Assembly (NCBI GenBank): GCA_029852775.1
Contig: LEKJ01000014.1
Span: 1-64,000 of the forward strand
Length of the DNA: 64,000 nucleotides
Source of the DNA: Pasteurellaceae bacterium LFhippo2
Lineage (GTDB): Bacteria > Pseudomonadota > Gammaproteobacteria > Enterobacterales > Pasteurellaceae
Direction of reading: 5' to 3'
The notes beneath the pieces were generated by a model. That model did no database searches, was not told where the DNA came from, and saw only the letters and a program-made list of their open reading frames with translations. Made by a program: the position numbers and the translations under genes. Position 1 is the first letter of the stretch. Each line of letters opens with the position of its first letter. Shown here piece by piece: positions 9,601-16,969 of the stretch.

Positions 9601-12442
9601 ATTCGTGCCACGCTACCCATACAAGACGTTCAGTTCGATTGAAAATGCGATCTCCATGAATGTTATCCACAATAACATACATCTTGCCATTTAGGTAATA
9701 ACCTTCTGATGTGCGAGCATTTTCATAATCCTCAATATTCGGATCGACGTCTGAACTGTAAATCAACTCAACTTTATCCGCATGTTCACCCAATACTTCT
9801 TGCAATACTTTGCGAGCTTGTTGGATTTCGGTGTCTGTTTCAGCGTTTTGTGGATTAGATTGTGAATTTTTGTATTGACTTAAATCGCTTTCGGTTTTAA
9901 TATTGCGAGCAGAAAGCTCAGCATCTGATGTGAAATCCCAACCCAATTGAAGGCTATAGGTATTCAGAAATTGCTGGGCTTTTGTTCTATCTGCATAAAG
10001 CAAATCATTGTTAAAAGCATCTCTTAACTGTCCATCACTTCTACCATAAGCACTTGTAATATTTACTACTTCAACACCACGCTTTGTAGGCTTAATATGT
10101 AATGCTGCAATTACTGGAGCTTTCTTCCCTGTTTTAGTTTTTAGCTCTGTTAATTCTGTTAGAACAACAAAGCCATCAGGGTTCGATGAGTTTTTAGATG
10201 ATTTAAAAATTGCAATTGGGTTATTAATGTTTTTTGGTAACGCTTTAAGATCATCAGCTGTTAAATTATGAATGTGATCATATTTATTTTCTGAGATACC
10301 TAATTGCTCCCCCATTACCTTTTCAATTACAGACTCATTAATCTTAATATTGGTATCAGTTACACCAACCATTTTTAATGCATCAGGTGTTGTTCCCATT
10401 TGGATAAACTTACCATTACGAATGGGAATTCGCTTTCCACCATTAATTTCATCAACCGCCTTTGCAAAATCAGAATCAGGGCTTTCATTTAGACTTAGAC
10501 GTAAATCACTTTGCTCTTCTGCGGTATTTTCTTGGTTCTGAACAATTTCATTTTGTCCAGTAGTTTGTTTGCCAATAGCAAATTCATCCTTATTGGCAAA
10601 CTCTGATGGAGAATTAACCGCTTGTGGTTCTGCCATTTTTTGTGGTGCAACTTGAGGTTCAACTGTTGGGGTTACAGGTTGTGCAAATCCATTACGAACA
10701 TCATTAATGTGTTCTGTAAAGGTATCACCATCTACACCTAAGTCATACATTCTCTTAAATGCAGCACTTTGAGCGTTGTTAATTTCTGTTAACTCATCAC
10801 TGCTTAATTCTCTATTTACATAAACAGCCTCTAAAGCATTGTAATAATCAAGCATTGCTTGCTTCTGCTCTGTTGTAAACTGAGTGTTAGAGGCTTGTTG
10901 ATTGTTAGAATGTTGTTGGGTGCTTGGTGCTTGACTAACTTCCTGTTGAGATACAGGTTCTTGATTTATTTCAGTCAAATACGCCTTAGCCAAACGCCCA
11001 TAAGCGGTATTTTCTTTTGCGCTTTCTGCGATTGTACCGCTCTGAATATCTTGTTTTAATTCGTCAAAATATTGTGAGCGTAACTCTTCATCAGCAACGC
11101 CTGAAATAACTTTCTCTAATGCTTGCTCATTTACACCGTCAATAGTTGATGTTGTACTTTGCGCTTGCTCATTTGCTTTTTTAGCGTTCTCAGCCGATTG
11201 GTTTAGGTTATCAATAGTATTATGGCGTTCTCTATTTAAATGAGCGTCAATTGCACTAGGAATACCGGTACCAAGACCTGCGATACCACCTAATGTTGCA
11301 TTACGAGCCACGTCATCAAACGCTTGTGTTTTTCCATCAATTTCACCTACTGCAAGGTTACTATTAAGCTGTTCAGCACCTTCTTGAGCTGCTTCTTGAC
11401 CAACTTCTTTACCTAGCGTTTTTAATACACCTTTATTTAGACCTTGACCTAGTTTACCCACTGGCGTTAATGCTTCTGAGCCACCAATAGCAGCGCCAGC
11501 TAAAATGCTTTTCCAGTTATCAGTTACATCAAGTTTTGCGTCATTTACAGCTTGCTCAAATGTCATTCCTTGAGCCATTCTTTGCTGAATTTCAGGTAGT
11601 TTTAATAACTGTTCAGGTGCATTTTTATAGGTATCATCGTAAGCATCTTCGATGTCATTACGCACTCGACCAGCGCCACCTAACATATTTACTGCGCCTA
11701 GAGCTTTACCCCCCATTCCACCTAATACTAACAGTGGAACTTGTTGTGTAATTATATCTGCAATTTGCATTGGGTTTTCTTTAAGATTGTGAAGTAAAGC
11801 GACCACTTCACCAGAACCATTTGCTAGAGCATCTTGTTCTGCCTTATTCCCGATATACTCACGAACTTTGTGTTTGTCACTTAAATCATTTATCCAATCT
11901 TGTTTAACACTTCTGGTATATTTTTCCCACTCATCTGCTTTTGTGCCTAAATAAGGAATGGACTCAGGTACAGCAGACAAGATATTTTCAGCAGTTTCCC
12001 CAGTACCAATCATAACTTGTTTACCAAGATCTTTTGCACCCGTTGCAATTGCATCAATCCAGCTTTCTTCACGGCTTGGATTAACTTGCTTCGTAAACTC
12101 ATCAAAAGTCTTTTCAATTTGTTGATCTGAATAGCCTTGAGCTTTTAAGTGCTGTTTATATTGGTCTGCGTACTTCTCAAATGCTTGGTATTGTTGTACA
12201 GGTGTCGCATTAGGGAACTTCGCAAGTTGGCCACTAAAATCTTGCGCTTGCTGTTGTGCTAATACAGTCGGATCTTTTTTGTTATCTGCAATCCACTTAT
12301 CAAAATCAAAATCACCTGATTGTGAAGATTCACCGCCTTTATTTTCAGCTATCCATTTATCCAGAGAAAAGCCATTTTCGGATTTTGAAGTATCTTCACT
12401 TTTGTTCTCAGCAATCCATTTATCTAAATCAAATTCTGACAT
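3635..12442 (-). CDS. giant polyvalent ejected protein (metallopeptidase, ART and nuclease-like domains)
   Basis: A 2935-residue protein, the largest in the phage. The N terminus has three copies of DKWIA(E/D)NK spaced about 20 residues. Residues 150-420 contain Gly/Ala hydrophobic segments that could cross a membrane. Two MuF_C/PBECR-like domains lie near 645-830 and 1090-1265, each with a GTTP.AL...INNP(I/V)A(I/V)FK signature. Between them a zincin motif HELGH (about 944-948) marks a polyvalent-type metallopeptidase. Two ADP-ribosyltransferase-like domains (PLVVYHGS) start near 1370 and 1780, each preceded by the same roughly 90-residue FKQWFGDW linker, and a related nuclease-like segment lies near 1535-1660. 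The last 970 residues are a long conserved helical core. Polyvalent proteins of this type are carried in the virion and injected with the DNA. Individual activities are inferred from motifs. Confidence 0.82.
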   Translation of the reverse strand: MSEFDLDKWIAENKSEDTSKSENGFSLDKWIAENKGGESSQSGDFDFDKWIADNKKDPTVLAQQQAQDFSGQLAKFPNATPVQQYQAFEKYADQYKQHLKAQGYSDQQIEKTFDEFTKQVNPSREESWIDAIATGAKDLGKQVMIGTGETAENILSAVPESIPYLGTKADEWEKYTRSVKQDWINDLSDKHKVREYIGNKAEQDALANGSGEVVALLHNLKENPMQIADIITQQVPLLVLGGMGGKALGAVNMLGGAGRVRNDIEDAYDDTYKNAPEQLLKLPEIQQRMAQGMTFEQAVNDAKLDVTDNWKSILAGAAIGGSEALTPVGKLGQGLNKGVLKTLGKEVGQEAAQEGAEQLNSNLAVGEIDGKTQAFDDVARNATLGGIAGLGTGIPSAIDAHLNRERHNTIDNLNQSAENAKKANEQAQSTTSTIDGVNEQALEKVISGVADEELRSQYFDELKQDIQSGTIAESAKENTAYGRLAKAYLTEINQEPVSQQEVSQAPSTQQHSNNQQASNTQFTTEQKQAMLDYYNALEAVYVNRELSSDELTEINNAQSAAFKRMYDLGVDGDTFTEHINDVRNGFAQPVTPTVEPQVAPQKMAEPQAVNSPSEFANKDEFAIGKQTTGQNEIVQNQENTAEEQSDLRLSLNESPDSDFAKAVDEINGGKRIPIRNGKFIQMGTTPDALKMVGVTDTNIKINESVIEKVMGEQLGISENKYDHIHNLTADDLKALPKNINNPIAIFKSSKNSSNPDGFVVLTELTELKTKTGKKAPVIAALHIKPTKRGVEVVNITSAYGRSDGQLRDAFNNDLLYADRTKAQQFLNTYSLQLGWDFTSDAELSARNIKTESDLSQYKNSQSNPQNAETDTEIQQARKVLQEVLGEHADKVELIYSSDVDPNIEDYENARTSEGYYLNGKMYVIVDNIHGDRIFNRTERLVWVAWHELGHRGVAVKLSGAYQRLMKYARTNAVVSVISRKLQERFKYEDDLATEEAIVELYAAAKTGNWDKLEQEYGVKIHKSWKTGEKTVGNFLEKVIAQLRRIVGAVFGKDLSKATNEDILSILKQVNEGVKSPQNQIASNGKDTVSSEPRYSLNEDPNSEFAKAVDDIYSNNYQHISSEWITLGTTPQALIQSGIDDLVMRINKQKIGRIKKEHPEVTDAMLKQIPYQLNNPVAVFKNNKKDSIPNSYVVLTKLKANNGQSVIVALHANRKDRALEFNKIASIYGREESKKYISNMARLSDVRFVDMKKARSISRQLQLLDGDTLNELFNRASVVKNDNAVNSKAENSDNSPKYSRRAKDEFTQTETQYGGKQAYEQAKANGETELDYRQWVQVRTPSFKQWFGDWENDPENASKVINSKTGEPLVVYHGSNSDFSVFEKTQETDYGWYGEGHYFTEDSDIANSYADIAVSERGGNQINYGVYLNLRNPNYVNLSDDSVITDKNSDSAKATTDKLKSQGFDGVVVFENSSGKAQGKTPYNFVEEVVAFDPTQIKSATDNTGEFDGSNPDIRFSRRAKPSLENAEPKRKASNFDEARAAVTELLGEPLVNRETGMIATISKRSMDKLLSGKASKQPSSIRDHLLAVANIDQLFENAVMGWTEKHKNDDSNFDGIYRMFAPLNVDGVMRLAKLTIKAMAFNQGNRIYSVESIDVENENGTLGNLEARADENQPTSPQSADVGSLIQKIKDFNSKAENSDNSPRYSRRAKDEFTQTETQYGGKQAYEQAKANGETELDYRQWVQVRTPSFKQWFGDWENDPENASKVVNEKTGEPLVVYHGSRSSQFNEFKKGERSKYGAFFTSKLSVAETYGGNVEQVFLNLKDAKEFDAKNNKYHNITGVQPSFTYYTEDGLYTFNSYDEASQFAKEHDDYWGEIVDFYPKGVSNEDIGRAAHYQGRKGAIIRNVRDEAVGGGKVSDVFIVYDSNNIKSATRNTGEFDGNNPDIRYSKRQSAMDQAKSGKSEPDKGIFEEGFKAAYNKASSKLDEQLSDSRRPVIDFIKGWKSVKAQTKQSLIQAMQSAEIIRDVERGKLEKAYTDPILDELVKLKNKTDLDLFTTKRLSGFWISARWSIEKNTLMLEQKHQAMKDAKDLYDSALKNSQDQAEIDRAELDYRKAKREYQDFKHDVELDLGSDYSNKQFKVGTAGGWSIPEAKLLMQEVENHIPVNELENLAERVYDLNQALLKLDHQSGRYTDEQIAEYSSHRHYVPLTGDGSSDNDIDFIGGVAQKAFNIGKDHRLIGRKNSEAEDAFDAMWKNLGKTTQYYGWADFKQQLAGVYDGRVAELKAQGLAERTAKEQAAKELGFAKTLKKGLTRTSDDVLIYKEGGKYYEMPLPRDVAGALRGDNTESNMTWLMIKLNQLLAKPTRLMTRGVTQFTIDFPIVNMIRDVMGKAIYIAHEDIYDKSGRALSAAERYAIGAKVYKNAFKYTASLDNLFVATFKLAWGMDLKDTGLQGDLKKLVNYGGFSTLTDHIARSEEDFVKQLKTRNSLPRKGIAFIAHLLNVWSGTFDAVSSLVTYKALQDSGIDEKQAAGLVLETANFRKRGAALTNARGAYMFLQPKMMDAQKMMKILHTPLGGAELLVRTAVMTGLYYALGSFWAYVLGDDEKDEGGTIFNQLGDITGFIPIPLGKQMREALADWTGLENLKGNYFKLHLGFGMNQIAWNNAFNLVRAWQGHTSWTDASVNIAMNWTKNFAPVTPSEISATHDPLNKLAQSVSPTALLPLVQLATNKNAFGAQITTGRTDPKEIRATQSKPNTAPEWETASTWLFDNLGIDMHPEQVKHLVTSYGIMAGTARETITVAIENPNRERLGKTQRIPILTRAFGMPNEYSIPNQFYEAKSEALRATAMFERYKQIGDREKALEFRKKVNFNNWTEELFKDNNTEKSNLKRQLNAKDISQTAYDRKMLLVRRREEFLQRKAVKKWRQMEGLDTN
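7096..7366. repeat. internal direct repeat in the polyvalent gene, copy A
   Basis: About 270 bp, nearly identical to 8320-8590 without gaps, at an offset of exactly 1224 bp (408 codons). It encodes the linker with FKQWFGDW and the start of the ART-like domain. The flanking domain bodies have diverged, so the repeat looks like a recombination seam used for domain duplication. Confidence 0.88.
8320..8590. repeat. internal direct repeat in the polyvalent gene, copy B
   Basis: Partner of the copy at 7096-7366. The reading frame is kept across the 1224-bp offset. Most differences between the copies are single substitutions in the outer parts; the central 150 bp or so is almost unchanged, which suggests recent duplication or ongoing gene conversion. 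Confidence 0.88.
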
Positions 12443-12463
12443 TGCAATGTTCCTTAAAATAAA

Positions 12464-12488
12464 AAAGCCCTGAGATTAATCAGGGCTA
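12464..12488. terminator. hairpin between internal-protein genes
   Basis: AGCCCTGA and TCAGGGCT pair around GATTAA. On the minus strand the hairpin is followed by a T-rich run. It lies upstream of the giant gene and may adjust the expression ratio within the late operon. Confidence 0.55.
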
Positions 12489-12500
12489 TGGGATATAAAA

Positions 12501-13430
12501 TTATTTTAGTGTGTTAAGTAATATCTGTGTTTTCCTTGAAATGATTTTAAGCATTTCTGGATCATCCTTGTAATTATCTCTAATTGTCTCAATGACACCG
12601 GCAACTTTTGCTGCATCTTCTGGCTTTTTAATATCAACTACAGAACCAAAAGCATCTTCTACCATTTTTTCTACTGATCTAGCTGTAGTCGCTTCAGTTT
12701 TATAACCTTGCCAATTATCTTGTTTTTTAATAGCGCCATCTGTTCTTGCTTGAATTGCCTCTAACGTATAAGGCTGCCTTACTTCCGCTACTAATTTTGC
12801 TTTTTCTGCCTCTTGCACTGCTTTCAAGTTATTTAAAAATCCTTCCCACATATTTCCGCCAGCAAATTGGGCAAGTTTTTCTGGATTAGCAATATTTGCT
12901 ACTGTTTCACCACTATTAACATTCATCACATTACCTTTATCATCTGTGATAAATGGTGAGCCTGTTGCCATTGATGTATAAGTCGAACCCATTTGTGGAT
13001 TAATTGGTGCAAGTAATTTACCCATATTTGCAAGATATTGCTGTGCTTGACCTTGTAACCCAACCACTGCGTGTGGGCTTTTGAGTTGTGACGGGTCTTG
13101 GTTATATAACGCCATTAATTCTTCCGCACTTCTAAAACGACCTGTTTCAGGGTCATAAGCATTCTTTGCTGCAAAGTCCATCATCTGATTTGTACCTTGC
13201 CATTTACCAAAGTTATATTTCTGTTCTTCGGCTTGAGCTTGGTTCATATTATTGGCAAGCACTGTGCGCCAATCTTCTGTTGCTAAATTTTCTCTGTTAG
13301 CACGATGTTTTTCAGATGTTTCAGCAAAACTATTAGCCATTTTGAACGCATCTTGCCAATTAACCTGATCGTTATATGTGTTGTTTAAGTTGTATGAGCT
13401 TTGTAGCCCAAAAATATCTTTGACTGCCAT
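12501..13430 (-). CDS. probable internal virion protein
   Basis: A 309-residue protein (MAVKDIFGLQSSYN), rich in Asn, Gln and Ala, with long predicted helices and no enzymatic motif. It is encoded directly before the giant polyvalent protein and after the lysozyme-bearing protein. It is therefore probably another component of the internal core or ejection apparatus. It could alternatively be a chaperone for those proteins. The family is not recognised. Confidence 0.5.
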   Translation of the reverse strand: MAVKDIFGLQSSYNLNNTYNDQVNWQDAFKMANSFAETSEKHRANRENLATEDWRTVLANNMNQAQAEEQKYNFGKWQGTNQMMDFAAKNAYDPETGRFRSAEELMALYNQDPSQLKSPHAVVGLQGQAQQYLANMGKLLAPINPQMGSTYTSMATGSPFITDDKGNVMNVNSGETVANIANPEKLAQFAGGNMWEGFLNNLKAVQEAEKAKLVAEVRQPYTLEAIQARTDGAIKKQDNWQGYKTEATTARSVEKMVEDAFGSVVDIKKPEDAAKVAGVIETIRDNYKDDPEMLKIISRKTQILLNTLK

Positions 13431-13432
13431 AG

Positions 13433-13588
13433 CTAATCCTTTTTCTTCAATGCGGTAATAATGTTAGGTAATCGCCATGCTAAGACGATACAGATTAATG
13501 ATAATGTCATTGCGATTGATGTTTGCCATAAGCCATATTGCATAACAAGCTCCTTGAAAATAGGTAGGATTGTCTGTAGAATATCCAT
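13433..13588 (-). CDS. small single-pass membrane protein
   Basis: A 51-residue protein (start MDILQTILPIFKEL). Residues 20-37 form one membrane segment, followed by WRLPNIITALKKKD. The sequence after the membrane span resembles the end of the 52-residue protein at 16970-17128 (ALPNLITTIKWW). Its stop lies two bases before the start of the 309-residue virion protein. Possible roles are in lysis, in ejection or as an inner-membrane accessory. Confidence 0.6.
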   Translation of the reverse strand: MDILQTILPIFKELVMQYGLWQTSIAMTLSLICIVLAWRLPNIITALKKKD

Positions 13589-13623
13589 TGAATTTTGTTC
13601 CTTCTTGGGATGTAAGTTGGAAT

Positions 13624-13658
13624 AAAAAAGCCCCGTACTACTGCTAATAGTCGGGGCG
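13624..13658 (-). terminator. rho-independent terminator
   Basis: On the minus strand GCCCCGACTA and a matching TAGTACGGGGC pair and are followed by six T residues, between the lysozyme-like gene and the small membrane protein gene. Its position inside the late operon implies read-through by an antiterminated polymerase, consistent with Q control. Confidence 0.65.
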
Positions 13659-13675
13659 TTGTTGTTTGTGTTGTT

Positions 13676-14506
13676 TTAAGCGGTCTGATCGTAAATACTT
13701 TTTACTAAATCGCTCACGCCATAATCTAATAATCCATTTGTGGACGGCTCTTCACCAAAAGCACTTGCAAGCTGTTTTGCATATTTCTTTTTATTGTCCA
13801 CTTGTTCCATTGGAGCAAAAGCATCTAATGTGCCATTAAGCTGATTGAAGTTGTCGGTAAATGCTTTAAATGGATCGATTGGTTGTCTTTGTGTTTGCTG
13901 TTGCACCACTTGAGTTTGTTGCGGTGCTTGAGTGGTTTCGGGGAGTAGATTGCTGAACCAGTTTTGTGGATTCGCTTGTTTTTTAATTGGGGTATCGTAT
14001 GGCTCGTCCTTTCCATCTCCCATAGGCATTGAAATGTTGGGAGCTTGCCCTTCACCCACACCTAAGAATGTTTCACGCTCTCGGTTACGTCTGTTTAGCA
14101 ATCCTTTATTAACTTTCCCTTTAACATTCCGCCATACCATAAATTGATCTGCAGCACCTTGATAATCACCTGCATTTAATTTCTTAACCAGCGTTGATTG
14201 TTTAAAATTACTTGGGCCAATGTTATAAGCTAAACTCACTAATGCATCATATTGATCTTGTGTTAAATCTGCTTTTACACTTGAACGAACCGCATTTTCA
14301 AATTCTGGCAAACGTTGTTTTAGTAATGATTCCGCTTGTTCTTCAGTAATTTTCATTCCCTTTCTAACAGGAACGCCATTCACTTTCCCTGTATGCCCAT
14401 AACCGATAGTCCATACTCCCCCTTGATCTGCGTAAGCACTTAACTCTTTACCTTCGTGTTTCTTTAATGCCAACAAACCCTTTTCACTTAATGTCATTAC
14501 ACCCAT
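13676..14506 (-). CDS. GH24 lysozyme-bearing virion protein
   Basis: About 276 residues. The start MGVMTLSEKG was chosen for its GGGAG ribosome site. Residues 1-150 are a T4/P22-type lysozyme (GH24) domain with the catalytic pattern E-x8-D-x5-T (HEGKELSAYADQGGVWTIGYGHT region, shown here only as its spacing) and the conserved NIGPSNFKQSTLVKKLN helix. Residues 160-276 are a Gln/Pro-rich extension not found in free endolysins. The extension and the neighbouring internal-protein genes suggest a virion-carried muralytic enzyme that opens peptidoglycan during DNA ejection. A second endolysin is present at 19765-20169, which supports this division of labour. Confidence 0.8.
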   Translation of the reverse strand: MGVMTLSEKGLLALKKHEGKELSAYADQGGVWTIGYGHTGKVNGVPVRKGMKITEEQAESLLKQRLPEFENAVRSSVKADLTQDQYDALVSLAYNIGPSNFKQSTLVKKLNAGDYQGAADQFMVWRNVKGKVNKGLLNRRNRERETFLGVGEGQAPNISMPMGDGKDEPYDTPIKKQANPQNWFSNLLPETTQAPQQTQVVQQQTQRQPIDPFKAFTDNFNQLNGTLDAFAPMEQVDNKKKYAKQLASAFGEEPSTNGLLDYGVSDLVKSIYDQTA

Positions 14507-14518
14507 ATTTTCTCCCAT

Positions 14519-14548
14519 AAAAAAAGCCACTCGATATTGAGTGGCTTT
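14519..14548. terminator. hairpin upstream of the lysozyme-like gene
   Basis: AAGCCACTC and GAGTGGCTT pair around GATATT, with A and T runs on the two sides. It is bidirectional in appearance. Confidence 0.6.
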
Positions 14549-14553
14549 CTGTG

Positions 14554-14973
14554 TTAGTAATTCTTTAATAAGTCTTCGTAAATAAACTCACCTATTTTTT
14601 TGCAGTCTTTTTTAGACTTGACTGTTGTCGTTCTTCCATATTTCGCTGTGAGTCGAGAACGTTGCGTTTCAAAATTATGATCGTACGTGTTGTCATTTAT
14701 AAACACATCATCGATATAATCACCTAGAATGGCATAAGGTAATCGATAATAAATCCTTGTAAATAATGAAAATCGCCCTTTGTCTTTTTCGCTTTCCGCC
14801 CACTTATTCAAAATATCGTGCATATCATCAGGATTTTTCCAAATTTCAGGAAAGTAGCATTTTGTAATGTCATTATCTTTGATAATAAATTCTTTCACTT
14901 TACTATCTGGAATATCTGCCATTACCGGCAATGCCAATAATCCAACCATTAATGCGGTGAGTAGTTTTTTCAT
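14554..14973 (-). CDS. exported protein of unknown function
   Basis: A 139-residue protein with a signal peptide (MKKLLTALMVGLLALPVMA, predicted cut after VMA). The mature part is charged and has two cysteines (KCYFPEIW and KKDCKKIG). Its start overlaps the stop of the DUF2335-like gene by four bases. An exported accessory protein beside a membrane protein in a prophage could act in exclusion or host modification. There is no specific family match. Confidence 0.62.
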   Translation of the reverse strand: MKKLLTALMVGLLALPVMADIPDSKVKEFIIKDNDITKCYFPEIWKNPDDMHDILNKWAESEKDKGRFSLFTRIYYRLPYAILGDYIDDVFINDNTYDHNFETQRSRLTAKYGRTTTVKSKKDCKKIGEFIYEDLLKNY

Positions 14974-15344
14974 TTCTTATCTCTACGTAAAAATGCAACA
15001 GCTAAAGAACCTAAACCAACGCTTACGATAAACGTTGCTAATGTTTCAAAACCTAAAATAGCAGCATAAATTGCACCACTAATACTTCCAACACCAATAA
15101 ATGCACCTAATAGTAATGCGCCAATTCTCTCAATAAAAGTATAGCTAATCATTCGACTATCTTGTTTACGTCTATGTTCAGCCTCTTTCTTTGTTTGCTC
15201 CACAACAAAATCAACAATATCAGGACGAAATTGTTGTAAGCGTTCCAATGAATGCACATCAAGAATTGGTGTATCAACTTGACTATGTGAAAGGTGAATT
15301 TCACTACTAGCATTGCGAGCTTTAATTTGCGTATTCTTTGCCAT
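14970..15344 (-). CDS. DUF2335-like two-span membrane protein
   Basis: A 124-residue protein. The middle matches the DUF2335 pattern: FRPDIVDFVVEQTKKEAEHRRK, given here as spaced motifs FRPDIVDF and KKEAEHRRKQ, then two membrane segments at about 70-90 and 98-118. DUF2335 proteins are small membrane proteins common in prophages and accessory regions; their role is not established. The gene overlaps both neighbours, forming a three-gene accessory cluster with the exported 139-residue protein. Confidence 0.65.
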   Translation of the reverse strand: MAKNTQIKARNASSEIHLSHSQVDTPILDVHSLERLQQFRPDIVDFVVEQTKKEAEHRRKQDSRMISYTFIERIGALLLGAFIGVGSISGAIYAAILGFETLATFIVSVGLGSLAVAFLRRDKK

Positions 15345-15510
15345 AAATTCTTACATTTCGATTAAACCCACGAACTACTTCATCGCAACCCTTGCATAGA
15401 TTACGACGATCTCTTTCAAAGCCATTATCAACATCTGGGTAATCCATTGGACTTTTTAATACGTTAGAAACGATACTTAAATTTGTGAGCCGTTTTAATA
15501 AAGACAACAT
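15322..15510 (-). CDS. small phage protein with CxxC
   Basis: A 62-residue basic protein (MLSLLKRLTNLS) with one LCKGCDEV CxxC motif. The start is supported by GGAG six bases upstream. It overlaps the DUF2335-like gene by 23 bases. Function unknown. Confidence 0.5.
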   Translation of the reverse strand: MLSLLKRLTNLSIVSNVLKSPMDYPDVDNGFERDRRNLCKGCDEVVRGFNRNVRIYGKEYAN

Positions 15511-15645
15511 ATCTTTCTCCTTAAATTAAGAAAGTAAATTAACTTTATTATGAACTTATATGCAAGTTTGTCAATTACATATTCTCCAAAATCAACGTAA
15601 CATAGCCGATAGTCCATACGTGAGTAGCTTTTTCATTTTCAACCC
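15511..15645. other. intergenic gap with no recognised feature
   Basis: A short AT-rich stretch between accessory genes. Apart from the ribosome site of the 62-residue gene, I see no open frame, repeat or strong hairpin here. Confidence 0.4.
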
Positions 15646-16107
15646 TTAGCGACTTAATCGCTTAACTAATAATTGCTTATATGCCTCAACAATTGGGCGA
15701 TATTTTGTTTGGTTATCGTCCTTGAGATTTACCACAAATTTTAATTCGGGGTGTGTTTTTTTAAAAGAGAAATTTAACCTTTCCGCTTGGACAAAATGCA
15801 CTTGTAATGTTTCGCTATAAGTCTGCTTTGGATAGCTGTTTGGTTCGCTCTCCAAAACGAGATTTAAGCTAAAAGATAAGCTGGGATATTGTTCCCAATC
15901 TTCTTCGCTACGTTGATCTGTAATGCTCACATAAGGTGCGGTTTTATCTGTGGCTAAATCAACTTTATACACTTTCTCTGTTAAACCTAAATCACTTTCA
16001 AGCTCTGTTTTCAGTAATTGAATTTCCGTCGCAAGTAATTCTCGATAATCACTTTTACGTTGTTGATACTGCTGATTCTGTTGGCATAAGGTTTGGTAGT
16101 CGATCAT
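15646..16107 (-). CDS. phage protein of unknown function
   Basis: A 153-residue protein (MIDYQTLCQQNQQYQQ) with a Gln-rich N-terminal helix followed by alternating strands. AGGAG precedes the start. It lies immediately downstream of a RelE-type toxin gene and may belong to that accessory insertion or to the virion set. I do not recognise it. Confidence 0.55.
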   Translation of the reverse strand: MIDYQTLCQQNQQYQQRKSDYRELLATEIQLLKTELESDLGLTEKVYKVDLATDKTAPYVSITDQRSEEDWEQYPSLSFSLNLVLESEPNSYPKQTYSETLQVHFVQAERLNFSFKKTHPELKFVVNLKDDNQTKYRPIVEAYKQLLVKRLSR

Positions 16108-16115
16108 AGTTTCTC

Positions 16116-16379
16116 CTATTCATACACCTTACTTCGATGATTGATTTTAATTACCGTGATAATAAGTTCACCATTTTGAATTTGTGTGATTACACGGTAA
16201 TCCCCAATTCGATAACGCCAGTACCCAGCTAAATTACCTGTTAATCCTTTTCCTCTTACAGTTGGATCGTCTAATTGAGCCACTTCTTTTAAGTAGGAAA
16301 GAATTCGAGCTGAAACTGACTTATCGAGTTTTTTAAATTCTTTTACCGCACTGGGTAAAAATTTAATGTCCCAAGCCAA
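16116..16379 (-). CDS. RelE/ParE-family mRNA interferase toxin (TA module A)
   Basis: 87 residues from a TTG start (LAWDIKFLPSAVKEF), chosen because GGAGG lies seven bases upstream and the start overlaps the antitoxin end as in other relBE operons. The fold signature is typical: KKLDKSV.ARI..YL, then GNLAGYWRYRIGDYRVI and a final VIKINHRSKVYE with the conserved His-Arg. RelE toxins cleave mRNA at the ribosome. The partner antitoxin is directly upstream, overlapping by 17 bases. Confidence 0.85.
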   Translation of the reverse strand: MAWDIKFLPSAVKEFKKLDKSVSARILSYLKEVAQLDDPTVRGKGLTGNLAGYWRYRIGDYRVITQIQNGELIITVIKINHRSKVYE

Positions 16380-16587
16380 GTTCCGCCTCCAAATCAGCAA
16401 TACTCACAAGCTGTTCACCAGACTCTCTAAACTCTCTCAACGCTTTATCAGCTAGGAAAATATCTTCCATATCTTCAAGATATTTCAAAATAGCCTCTTT
16501 TGCATAAAAGGTTTTACTGCGCCCTGTTTCATCTGCAAGGTGCTGTAAACGCATTTCAATATCTTCGGGTAATCGTATCGCTAACAT
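16363..16587 (-). CDS. RelB/RHH-family antitoxin (TA module A)
   Basis: 74 residues starting MLAIRLPEDIEMRLQHLA, a ribbon-helix-helix N terminus that binds DNA as a dimer. The C-terminal half would wrap the RelE-type toxin encoded next. The start is supported by AGGAG. A perfect inverted repeat upstream is the likely autoregulatory operator. Inserted between virion genes, the pair is a probable addiction module. Confidence 0.85.
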   Translation of the reverse strand: MLAIRLPEDIEMRLQHLADETGRSKTFYAKEAILKYLEDMEDIFLADKALREFRESGEQLVSIADLEAELGLGH

Positions 16588-16608
16588 AGTTATTCTCCTA
16601 TTAAATAT

Positions 16609-16624
16609 GCTATACAATTATAGC
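16609..16624. promoter_or_regulatory. inverted-repeat operator of TA module A
   Basis: GCTATACAATTATAGC is a perfect 6+6 palindrome with a 4-base spacer, 22 bases upstream of the antitoxin start. On the minus strand it contains a TATAAT -10-like element, so RHH binding would block the promoter. Confidence 0.6.
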
Positions 16625-16631
16625 AATTCAA

Positions 16632-16967
16632 TTAGAGATTATCTAGTATTAAGGTTACATAATCATCAAAATCTGTGTCTTCTTGAGTTAAATCCACAAA
16701 ACGTTCGATAAAAGGTTTTGCCACAAAAAGTGGGTTTTCGATAAGTAACGCCATTACGCAGCCTTCGATTTTGCCTTCGTCATTACGAGCAGTGAACACT
16801 TTGATTTTGGTGTAAGGATCTTGATTACCCCAAATTCTAAAAAACAGTTGCCAGTTTTCTCGTAACTGTGCGCTTTGGTCGTAGTGTTCGCCGACATATT
16901 GGAATAGGTCTGCGATCAGCTGTTGTGATTGGGCAATATCTTCTATGCGTTCTGTTTGGTATTTCAT
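16632..16967 (-). CDS. phage protein of unknown function
   Basis: 112 residues from MKYQTERIEDI, an acidic protein of mixed helix and strand. A central MALLIENPLFVAKPFIERFV segment and its position among connector genes suggest a small virion-assembly factor. The start lies two bases after the stop of the 52-residue membrane protein, so the two are coupled. The family is not recognised. Confidence 0.55.
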   Translation of the reverse strand: MKYQTERIEDIAQSQQLIADLFQYVGEHYDQSAQLRENWQLFFRIWGNQDPYTKIKVFTARNDEGKIEGCVMALLIENPLFVAKPFIERFVDLTQEDTDFDDYVTLILDNL

Positions 16968-16969
16968 TG

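Noticed and set aside
16609-16624. Palindrome GCTATA..TATAGC as a CI operator
   Set aside because: It shares GCTATA with OL/OR but has a 4-base spacer and sits exactly at the antitoxin promoter, so it is better explained as the TA operator.
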